Shown here in pieces: positions 17,351 through 24,583 of a DNA stretch of 64,000 nucleotides (the first letter of the stretch is position 1; each line of letters starts with the position of its first letter). Below the pieces are notes generated by a model. That model was not told the origin of the DNA. It saw nothing but the letters and a program-made list of their open reading frames with translations, and searched no databases. Position numbers and translations under genes: made by a program. The DNA is from JBJXGV01 sp046160485 (GTDB lineage Bacteria; Orphanbacterota; Orphanbacteria; JBJXGV01): assembly GCA_046160485.1 (NCBI GenBank), contig JBJXGV010000027.1, positions 66,420-130,419 of the forward strand, in the 5' to 3' direction.

Positions 17351-18309
17351 TGGCCCATTCCTCGCAACGAATCCGTGTCGGCATCTCGAGCTGCCTTCTC
17401 GGCGAAGAAGTGCGCTTCGACGGTGGACACAAGCGCGATCGCTACATCACGGACACGCTCGGCGGAGTCGTCGAATGGACGGCCGTCTGCCCGGAGCTGG
17501 AGATGGGGCTTGGCGTGCCGCGTCCATCGCTGCGACTCGTCGGCGATCCGGCGTCGCCGCGGCTCGTGTTTCGCAAGAGCGGCGAGGACCAGACGTCGCT
17601 CATGGAGAAGTGGACGGCCCCGAGGCTCAACGCACTCGCGAGCGCCGATCTCTCCGGCTACATCCTGAAGAGCAAGTCGCCCAGTTGCGGAATGGAACGG
17701 CTTCCCGTCTACGGAGAAGACGGCTCCGTGCGCAAGACGGGAGTCGGACTCTTCGCGCGGCGGCTCCTCGAAAAAATGCCGCTCTTGCCGGTCGAGGAAG
17801 AGGGCCGGCTCAACGATCTCGAAATCCGCGAGAATTTCATCGAGCGCGTCTTCGCGTATCGCCGTTGGCAGGACCTCGTCGAAGCCGGCTTCACGCGCGC
17901 GCGGCTCGTCGCGTTCCACACCGTTCACAAATATCTGCTGATGGCGCACAGTCCGTCGGGGTTGAGCGAACTGGGGCGAGTCGTGGCGCACGCCGCGGAT
18001 CTGACCGCCGCGCAGCTCCGCGATCGCTACGTTGCGCTCTTCATGCAGGCGCTGGCCGTGAAGGCGACACGCAAGAAGCACACGAACGTCATGCATCACC
18101 TGCTCGGCTACCTCAAGCGCGACCTCGATGCGCAGGACAAGACCGAGCTTCTCGGCCTGATCGAGGACTACCACGCGGGGCGCGCGCCGCTCATCGCGCC
18201 GATCACTCTTCTGCGGCACCACATCGGGCGGCGGGAAATCCCCTATCTGCGCGAGCAGATCTATCTCAATCCGGACCCGAGGGAAATCAACCTTCGGAAC
18301 CACGTGTAA
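17350..18309 (+). CDS. DUF523-DUF1722 protein (TudS-like N-terminus, YbgA-like C-terminus)
   Basis: The 319-residue protein joins two domains. Residues 1-150 are DUF523: VGISSCLLGEEVRFDGGHKRD, then CPELEMGLGVPRPS and ILKSKSPSCGMER. Cys15, Cys47 and Cys113 match the three-cysteine pattern that holds a [4Fe-4S] cluster in the thiouracil desulfidase TudS of this family. Residues 190-315 are DUF1722 (FHTVHKYLLMAHSP, NVMHHLLGYLKRDLD, PLIAPITLLRHH). The fusion is common, but its physiological job is not settled. The ATG overlaps the selenoprotein stop by 1 nt and dtd follows after 2 nt, so these genes are translated together. Confidence 0.9.
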   Translation: MAHSSQRIRVGISSCLLGEEVRFDGGHKRDRYITDTLGGVVEWTAVCPELEMGLGVPRPSLRLVGDPASPRLVFRKSGEDQTSLMEKWTAPRLNALASADLSGYILKSKSPSCGMERLPVYGEDGSVRKTGVGLFARRLLEKMPLLPVEEEGRLNDLEIRENFIERVFAYRRWQDLVEAGFTRARLVAFHTVHKYLLMAHSPSGLSELGRVVAHAADLTAAQLRDRYVALFMQALAVKATRKKHTNVMHHLLGYLKRDLDAQDKTELLGLIEDYHAGRAPLIAPITLLRHHIGRREIPYLREQIYLNPDPREINLRNHV

Positions 18310-18311
18310 CG

Positions 18312-18746
18312 GTGCGGTGCGTCGTGCAGCGCGTGCGCGAAGCGCGCGTCCTCGTAGACGGCACGGTCGTCGGCGCGGTGTCGCGGGGTACGTGCGCGCT
18401 CGTCGGCGTCGCGGCCGGCGACACGCGCGACGACGCCGCGTTCATCGCGCGCAAGATCGCGAGCCTTCGAATCTTCGATGAGGAACGCGATCTGCTCGAG
18501 ACCGGCGGCGAGGCGCTCGTCGTGAGCCAGTTCACTCTGCTCGGCGACGCGCGCAAGGGCCGGCGCCCGAGCTGGATCGACGCCGCGCGCCCCGAGGCCG
18601 CGGCGCCCCTCGTCGACGCGGTGTGCGAGGAGATGCGTGCGCTCGGCGTGCGGGTCGCCACCGGCGTCTTCGGCGCCGACATGCTCGTCGAGATCGCCAA
18701 CGACGGTCCGTTCACGGTGCTTCTCGACAGCAAGAAGCTGTTCTAG
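18312..18746 (+). CDS. dtd: D-aminoacyl-tRNA deacylase
   Basis: Dtd removes D-amino acids (and glycine from tRNA-Ala) from mischarged tRNAs. The GTG at 18312 gives 144 residues, the normal length, beginning VRCVVQRVREARVLVDG as the family does (the first residue would be fMet). The two diagnostic motifs are present: SQFTLL at residues 72-77 and NDGPFT at 130-135 (the Gly-Pro motif). It follows the DUF523-DUF1722 gene by 2 nt and should be co-transcribed with it and the selenoprotein. Confidence 0.95.
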   Translation: MRCVVQRVREARVLVDGTVVGAVSRGTCALVGVAAGDTRDDAAFIARKIASLRIFDEERDLLETGGEALVVSQFTLLGDARKGRRPSWIDAARPEAAAPLVDAVCEEMRALGVRVATGVFGADMLVEIANDGPFTVLLDSKKLF

Positions 18747-18767
18747 AAATTTCGCGCGCCGCAGGGA

Positions 18768-18796
18768 TTGCCCGAAACGCGAAGCGCGCCTACTAT
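18768..18796 (+). promoter_or_regulatory. Possible promoter of the bacilliredoxin gene
   Basis: TTGCCC (18768-18773), 17 nt, TACTAT (18791-18796), about 35-48 nt upstream of the two candidate start codons. It fits the housekeeping consensus moderately well. Confidence 0.4.
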
Positions 18797-18843
18797 GCGA
18801 GATCAATTCCAAATAGCGTCTGAGTCAAGCCATGGAGGATGAC

Positions 18844-19272
18844 ATGCCGTACGATCCGATGCTCGTTCAGCCGATGCGCGACGATCTCACGCGCGCCGGC
18901 GTCAAAGAACTCACGACCGCTGCCGAAGTCGAGCAGTTCATGTCGCAGACCGACGGGACCACGCTTATCGTCGTGAATTCCGTCTGCGGATGCGCGGCCG
19001 GCATGGCGCGTCCGGGCGTGAAGCTCGCGCTTCAGCACGCGCACCGGCCCGACCGCGTCGCCACCGTTTTCGCGGGACAAGACACGGACGCGACGAAAGC
19101 CGTGCGCGGCTACTTCGCCGACTTTCCGCCGAGCAGTCCGTCGTTCGCGCTCTTCAAGAATGGCGAGGTCGTCCATTTCATCCCGCGTCACTGGATCGAG
19201 GGGCGCAACGCGGAGAGTGTCGCCGCCGATCTGACGACCGCGTTCGACAAATTCTGCGCGGCCGCGCGCTAG
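18844..19272 (+). CDS. BrxA/BrxB-type bacilliredoxin (YphP/YqiW family)
   Basis: Thioredoxin-fold protein of about 142 residues with the family CGC motif in VNSVCGCAAGMARPG (Cys48-Gly-Cys50) and a conserved start PYDPMLVQPMRDDL. Bacilliredoxins remove bacillithiol from S-bacillithiolated proteins in Firmicutes; homologues occur in other phyla with unknown partner thiols. I start at 18844 because GGAGGA lies 4 nt upstream; an in-frame ATG at 18832 adds four residues but has no ribosome-binding site. It lies about 100 nt after dtd and near the selenoprotein, so the region is rich in thiol redox functions. Confidence 0.88.
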   Translation: MPYDPMLVQPMRDDLTRAGVKELTTAAEVEQFMSQTDGTTLIVVNSVCGCAAGMARPGVKLALQHAHRPDRVATVFAGQDTDATKAVRGYFADFPPSSPSFALFKNGEVVHFIPRHWIEGRNAESVAADLTTAFDKFCAAAR

Positions 19273-19312
19273 CGCCGCGCGCGAAGCTCGCCACGAGGGG
19301 ACGAAACCAACG

Positions 19313-19594
19313 ATGGGAACGTTTCACGACAACAAGAACGAGTTGCACGGCATCACCGTCGTCGTCGACACGAACGGCCCGCGCGTTTTCATCGGCCGCT
19401 GCGACGACATCGACGAACGCGGCGTGATCCTAAACGATGCGGACGTGCACGAAGACGGCCAGGGTGGCCGCTCGAAGCAAGAGTTCATCCGGCGCGCGGC
19501 GAGCTTCGGCATCTGGAAGAAGTTCGAGCGCATCGTCGTCCCGAGCGCCGAGGTCGTTTCGGTGCAGCGTCTCGGCGATCTCCCCCGCGAGTAG
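19313..19594 (+). CDS. Conserved-looking small protein of unknown function
   Basis: The 93-residue soluble protein begins MGTFHDNKNELHGITVVVD and continues PRVFIGRCDDIDERGVIL, a short beta-rich segment. A second half follows with GGRSKQEFIRRAASFGIWKK and a closing IVVPSAEVVSVQRL. No signal peptide or membrane helix is visible. The residue composition (conserved-looking Gly, Trp, His) and clean frame argue for a real gene. It follows the bacilliredoxin by 40 nt and may share its mRNA. I cannot assign a function. Confidence 0.7.
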   Translation: MGTFHDNKNELHGITVVVDTNGPRVFIGRCDDIDERGVILNDADVHEDGQGGRSKQEFIRRAASFGIWKKFERIVVPSAEVVSVQRLGDLPRE

Positions 19595-19659
19595 CGCGCG
19601 AAACGAATCCGCACCGAAAAAACGAATCGGCGCGTCGGTGAGGTCACGCGCGTCGGGTC

Positions 19660-22272
19660 CTACTTCGGCGCGGCGATGCTGACGTCGAGCTTGCCATCGC
19701 GCGCGTCGACGCGGACGAGCGCGCCGTCGGGCGCGTCGCCGCTGATGAGCGCGCGTCCGATGCGCGTTTCGATCTCGCGCTGAAGAAAGCGCTTCAGCGG
19801 CCGCGCCCCGTAAACGGGATCGAACCCGGCAAGTGCGATGAACTCGCGTGCCGCGGGCATCAGCTCGAGGCTGATGCGCCGGTCGGCAAGACGCGAGCGC
19901 AGATCCGCGGTCAGAAGATCGACGATGCGCTCGATCTCCGCGAGCGTGAGCGGCCTGAAAATCACGATGTCATCGACGCGATTGAGGAATTCGGGACGGA
20001 AGTGCCCGCGCATCTCGCGCAGCACACGTTCGCTGACACGCTCGTCGATCTGGCCATCTTCCGAAACGCTCTCGAGAAGATGCTGCGAGCCGATGTTCGA
20101 CGTCATGATGATGACCGTGTTCTTGAAGTCGACCGTGCGGCCCTGCGAATCGGTCGCGCGTCCGTCGTCGAGAATCTGCAGGAGCACGTTGAAGACATCG
20201 GGGTGCGCCTTCTCGACTTCGTCGAAGAGAATCACGCTGTAGGGCTTGCGGCGCACGGCCTCGGTGAGCTGCCCGCCCTCCTCGTAGCCGACGTAACCCG
20301 GCGGCGCGCCGATCAGCCGCGAGACTGCGTGCTTCTCCATGTACTCGCTCATGTCGATTCGAATCATGTTGTCTTCCGTGTCGAACAACGCGCGCGCGAG
20401 GGTCTTCGCAAGCTCCGTCTTACCGACGCCCGTCGGGCCCAGAAAGATGAACGAGCCGATCGGGCGCCGCGGGTCCTTGATGCCGGAGCGCGCGCGAATG
20501 ACGGCGTCCGCCACGAGGCGCACCGCCTCGTCCTGTCCGATCACGCGCTCGTGGAGGATTTCATCGAGGCGCAGGAGTTTCTCGCGCTCGCCCTCGACAA
20601 GCCGCGTCACGGGAATCCCCGTCCAGCGCGAGACGATCTCCGCGATCTCTTCCTCCGTGACTTCTTCGCGCAAAAGCCGCGTTCCGCCGTCGCCGCCGAG
20701 TTTCGCCTCTTCGTCGCGTAGCGTCTTCTCGAGCTCGGGGAGTTTGCCGTGCTTCAACTCGGCCGCGCGGTTGAGGTCGTACGCGCGCTCCGCGGTCTCC
20801 ATCGCAAGCCGCGCTTTCTCGATCTCCTCGCGGAGCGCGCGGAGCTTCGCGATCCCCGACTTCTCCATCTCCCACTGCGCGCGCATCGACGCGGACTGCT
20901 CCTTCAGATCCGCGAGTTCCTTGCGCAGCGCCGCAAGGCGCTCGTGACTCGCCTTGTCCTTCTCCTTCTTGAGAGCGGCCTCTTCGATCTCGAGCTGCAT
21001 GACGCGCCGCGTCACTTCATCGAGTTCAGCCGGCATCGAATCGATCTCCGTGCGGATCGACGCGCACGCCTCGTCGACGAGATCGATCGCCTTGTCGGGG
21101 AGAAAGCGATCGGAGATGTAGCGATTCGAGAGCACCGCGGCGGAGACGAGCGCCGCGTCTTGAATCCGCACGCCGTGATGAACCTCGAAGCGCTCGCGCA
21201 GCCCGCGCAGTATCGAGATCGTGTCGTCGACCGACGGCGCGTCGACGACGATCGGCTGAAAGCGCCTCTCGAGCGCCGCGTCCTTCTCGATCTGCTTGCG
21301 ATACTCGTCGAGCGTCGTCGCGCCGATGCAGCGCAACTCGCCGCGCGCGAGCATCGGCTTGAGAAGATTGCCGGCGTCGGTCGAGCCCTCCGTGCGCCCC
21401 GCGCCGACGATGTTGTGCAGCTCGTCGATGAAGAGAAGTGTGCGCCCTTCGCTCTCTCGCACCTCGCCGAGCACCGCCTTGAGCCGCTCCTCGAACTCGC
21501 CGCGGAACTTCGCGCCCGCCAAGAGCGAGCCCATGTCGAGCGAGAAGATCGCGCGGTCCTTGAGCCACTCGGGAACGTCGCCGCGAACGATGCGCTGCGC
21601 GAGCCCTTCGACGATCGCGGTCTTCCCGACGCCGGGCTCGCCGATCAACACCGGATTGTTTTTCGTCTTGCGCGACAAGATGCGAATCACGCGGCGGATT
21701 TCGGCGTCGCGCCCGATGACCGGATCGAGCTTGCCGCGCCGCGCCTGCGCGACGAGATCGACGCCGTACTTCTCGAGCGCCTCGTACGCGCCTTCGGGCG
21801 TCGCGCTCGTAACGCGCGCCGATCCGCGCACCGAGGTGAGCGCCGCGAGGAAGCGCTCGCGCGTCACCCGGTGCTGCGCGAGGATCCGCCCCGTGTCGGT
21901 CGCGCTCCCCTCCTCGAGGAACGCGAGCGCGATATGCTCGATCGAGACGTATTCGTCCTTGAGGCGTTTGCGCTCGTCGTCCGCGCGCGCGAGAAGTTTG
22001 TTGAGGCGCTGCGTGACGTAGACCTTGCCCGGGTCGACGCCGGGGCCGGATACGCGCGGCCGCCGCGCGAGCGCGCGATCGACGTCGGCGCGCAACACAT
22101 CCACGGGCGATTCCATCTTCGCCAGAAGGCGCGGGAGCAGCCCGTCGTCATCCTCTAGAAGCGCTGCGAAAAGGTGTTCGCCGTCGGTCTCGACATGACC
22201 GCGCTCCGACGCCAACGCCTGCGCGCGCGCCAACGCCTCTTGGGATTTCTCGGTGAGTTTGCTCAGGTCCAT
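19660..22272 (-). CDS. clpB: ATP-dependent chaperone ClpB
   Basis: ClpB is a hexameric AAA+ disaggregase that works with DnaK. From the ATG at 22272 it has 870 residues. It shows an N-terminal Clp repeat domain (LTEKSQEALARAQALA), the first ATPase with GEPGVGKTAI and the DELHN Walker B, and a long coiled-coil middle domain (about 400-530). The second ATPase has GPTGVGKTELAKTLA and the sensor region MTSNIGSQ. The middle domain distinguishes it from ClpA and ClpC. AGAAGGAG lies 10 nt upstream of this start; the frame extends 14 codons further but without better support. A sigma70-like promoter lies upstream; no CIRCE or sigma32 box was recognised. Confidence 0.97.
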   Translation of the reverse strand: MDLSKLTEKSQEALARAQALASERGHVETDGEHLFAALLEDDDGLLPRLLAKMESPVDVLRADVDRALARRPRVSGPGVDPGKVYVTQRLNKLLARADDERKRLKDEYVSIEHIALAFLEEGSATDTGRILAQHRVTRERFLAALTSVRGSARVTSATPEGAYEALEKYGVDLVAQARRGKLDPVIGRDAEIRRVIRILSRKTKNNPVLIGEPGVGKTAIVEGLAQRIVRGDVPEWLKDRAIFSLDMGSLLAGAKFRGEFEERLKAVLGEVRESEGRTLLFIDELHNIVGAGRTEGSTDAGNLLKPMLARGELRCIGATTLDEYRKQIEKDAALERRFQPIVVDAPSVDDTISILRGLRERFEVHHGVRIQDAALVSAAVLSNRYISDRFLPDKAIDLVDEACASIRTEIDSMPAELDEVTRRVMQLEIEEAALKKEKDKASHERLAALRKELADLKEQSASMRAQWEMEKSGIAKLRALREEIEKARLAMETAERAYDLNRAAELKHGKLPELEKTLRDEEAKLGGDGGTRLLREEVTEEEIAEIVSRWTGIPVTRLVEGEREKLLRLDEILHERVIGQDEAVRLVADAVIRARSGIKDPRRPIGSFIFLGPTGVGKTELAKTLARALFDTEDNMIRIDMSEYMEKHAVSRLIGAPPGYVGYEEGGQLTEAVRRKPYSVILFDEVEKAHPDVFNVLLQILDDGRATDSQGRTVDFKNTVIIMTSNIGSQHLLESVSEDGQIDERVSERVLREMRGHFRPEFLNRVDDIVIFRPLTLAEIERIVDLLTADLRSRLADRRISLELMPAAREFIALAGFDPVYGARPLKRFLQREIETRIGRALISGDAPDGALVRVDARDGKLDVSIAAPK

Positions 22273-22340
22273 GTGAGGGTTTGCTCCTTCTGATCGAGAT
22301 TGCGGCCGCAACACGCAAGTCGTGCATCAAGGCACGCGGG

Positions 22341-22369
22341 ATTCTAGTGATCCGGTACGCACACAGCAA
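22341..22369 (-). promoter_or_regulatory. Promoter of clpB
   Basis: On the minus strand: TTGCTG (22364-22369), 17 nt, TAGAAT (22341-22346), about 70 nt upstream of the clpB ATG. It matches the housekeeping form rather than a heat-shock consensus. Confidence 0.45.
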
Positions 22370-22419
22370 GACGCGCGCTTCGCTTGAAGCGGCCGCTGGG
22401 ACGTGCGACCCTGCGCCTG

Positions 22420-24576
22420 ATGACGATGGAGACGGGACGGTCGGCGCCGCTCGGCGCGACTTGGGATGGAGAGGGCGTCAACTTCGCGCTCGCATCGGAA
22501 CACGCGACGCGCGTCGACCTGTGCCTCTTTGCGGAGCCTCGCGACGCCGATCCGGCCGCCCCACCGCGCGAGACGGCGCGTCTTACGCTCCCCGCTCGCA
22601 CCGGCAACGTCTGGCACGGCTATCTGCGCGGCGCGCGCGCGGGCCTGCTCTACGGATACCGCGTCGACGGCCCGTTCCTTCCGCACGAAGGCCGCCGCTT
22701 CAACGCGGCGAAGCTCGTGCTCGATCCATACGCGAGAGCGATTGCGCGACTTCCCGTCTGGAACGACGCGCTCTTCGGGTTCACGCCCGGCGCGGCCGAC
22801 GAGGACCTCACGCGCGACCTCACCGACAGCGCGCCGTTCGCGGCGATCGCAGCGGTGGCCGACACGCGGTTCGAATGGGGCGACGTCGCGCTCCCGCGAA
22901 CGCCGTGGCACGAAACGATTCTCTACGAGCTGCACGTGCGCGGCTTCACGATGAGGCATCCCGGCGTGCCCGCGGCGCTGCGCGGCACGTTCGCGGGACT
23001 CGCGTCTGACGCGGCGATCGAACACCTGCGAGATCTCGGCGTCACGGCCGTAGAGCTCTTGCCCGTACATCAACACTTCGACGAGCAGCGTCTTGCGCTG
23101 CTCGGCCTCACGAATTTTTGGGGCTACAACACGCTTGCATTCTTCGCGCCCGACGCGCGGCTCTCCGCGGCGAAAGACCCGCAAGGCGTCGTCCGCGAGT
23201 TTCAGTCGATGGTCTGCGCGCTGCACGCGGCCGGCATCGAGGTTATCCTCGACGTCGTCTACAACCACACGGCGGAAGGCAATCACCTCGGGCCGACGCT
23301 CTCGCTCCGCGGCGTCGACAACGCAAGCGCGTACCGGCTCAAACCGGAAGCGCGCCGCTTCTACGAAGATTTCTCGGGCTGCGGCAACACGATCGACGTT
23401 CGCTGCGACGCGACGCTCGATATCATCGTCGACAGCCTCCGCTACTGGGCCGTCGAGATGCGCGTCGATGGGTTTCGCTTCGATCTGGCGACGGCGCTCG
23501 CGCGCGACCCGCACGACTTCTCGGCGCACGCGCCCTTCTTCGAGCGCATACGCAACGACGCCGTTCTCTCGCGTGTGAAACTCATCGCGGAGCCGTGGGA
23601 CGTCGGTCCGAACGGGTACCACGTCGGCGGCTTCCCGGCGCCCTGGCGCGAGTGGAACGGAAAGTACCGCGACTGCATACGGCGATTCTGGCGCGGCGAC
23701 CCGGGGCAAATTCCCGAACTCGCCTCGCGACTGACCGGAAGCAGCGACATCTTCCAACCGAGCGGACGGCCGCCGCATTCAAGCGTCAACTTCGTGACGT
23801 GCCACGACGGTTTCACGCTTCGCGACCTCGTCAGCTACAACGCGAAACACAACGAAGCGAATGGCGAACAGAATCGTGACGGCGAAAGCCACAACAATAG
23901 TTGGAATTGCGGCGCTGAAGGACCGACGGACGATCCGGCGATCGCGACGCTGCGCCGGCGGCAGGCGCGAAACCTCATGGCGACGCTCGTGCTGTCACAA
24001 GGCGTACCGATGCTGCTAGCCGGCGATGAGATGGCGCGCACGCAACGCGGCAACAACAACGCGTACTGCCAAGACAACGAGATCTCGTGGGTCGACTGGG
24101 ATCACACGACCGACGCCCACGCGATGCTGGCGTTCACGCGGCGCATCCTCGCGATTCGCGCGGAGCGGCGCGCGCTGCGGAAACCCGCGTTCTTCGCGGG
24201 CGGTGTAACCGGCGGCGGCGATCCGAAAGACATCACGTGGCTTGCGCCGAACGGCGCCGAGATGGACGCCGCGGCGTGGCGCTCGCACGACGCGCGGTGT
24301 CTCGGCATTCGCTATACCCATTCCGCGGCAGGCGGCGTCGAGACGCTTCTTCTTCTGATGAACGCAAGCGACTCGGCCGTGGAGTTTCAATTTCCCCAGC
24401 CGGAGCGGGACGAGGCGTGGGTTCGCTTGGTCGACACGTCGGTCGAGGCGCTCGACACGGCGCCACACGTCGACGAGGAATCGCTTCCGCAAGCCGCAGC
24501 GTACTCGCTCGCCGCGCGTTCGCTCGCGCTGCTGCTGACCATGTCCGCACGCGCGACCCCAGAGCCGCGCCCATGA
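22420..24576 (+). CDS. glgX: Glycogen debranching enzyme (isoamylase family)
   Basis: GlgX hydrolyses alpha-1,6 branches of limit dextrins during glycogen breakdown; it is cytosolic, GH13 family. The ATG at 22420 gives 718 residues; a TTG at 22384 is an alternative. The N-terminal CBM48-like domain (GATWDGEGVNFALASEHA) is followed by the barrel. LDVVYNHTAEGN is region I, MRVDGFRFDLA carries the nucleophile Asp, IAEPWDVGPNGY carries the acid Glu, and FVTCHDGFTLRDLVSYNAKHN carries the transition-state Asp region. NAYCQDNEISWVDW is typical of GlgX. It is divergent from clpB; no other glycogen gene is in the window. Confidence 0.95.
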   Translation: MTMETGRSAPLGATWDGEGVNFALASEHATRVDLCLFAEPRDADPAAPPRETARLTLPARTGNVWHGYLRGARAGLLYGYRVDGPFLPHEGRRFNAAKLVLDPYARAIARLPVWNDALFGFTPGAADEDLTRDLTDSAPFAAIAAVADTRFEWGDVALPRTPWHETILYELHVRGFTMRHPGVPAALRGTFAGLASDAAIEHLRDLGVTAVELLPVHQHFDEQRLALLGLTNFWGYNTLAFFAPDARLSAAKDPQGVVREFQSMVCALHAAGIEVILDVVYNHTAEGNHLGPTLSLRGVDNASAYRLKPEARRFYEDFSGCGNTIDVRCDATLDIIVDSLRYWAVEMRVDGFRFDLATALARDPHDFSAHAPFFERIRNDAVLSRVKLIAEPWDVGPNGYHVGGFPAPWREWNGKYRDCIRRFWRGDPGQIPELASRLTGSSDIFQPSGRPPHSSVNFVTCHDGFTLRDLVSYNAKHNEANGEQNRDGESHNNSWNCGAEGPTDDPAIATLRRRQARNLMATLVLSQGVPMLLAGDEMARTQRGNNNAYCQDNEISWVDWDHTTDAHAMLAFTRRILAIRAERRALRKPAFFAGGVTGGGDPKDITWLAPNGAEMDAAAWRSHDARCLGIRYTHSAAGGVETLLLLMNASDSAVEFQFPQPERDEAWVRLVDTSVEALDTAPHVDEESLPQAAAYSLAARSLALLLTMSARATPEPRP

Positions 24577-24583
24577 CATCGCG

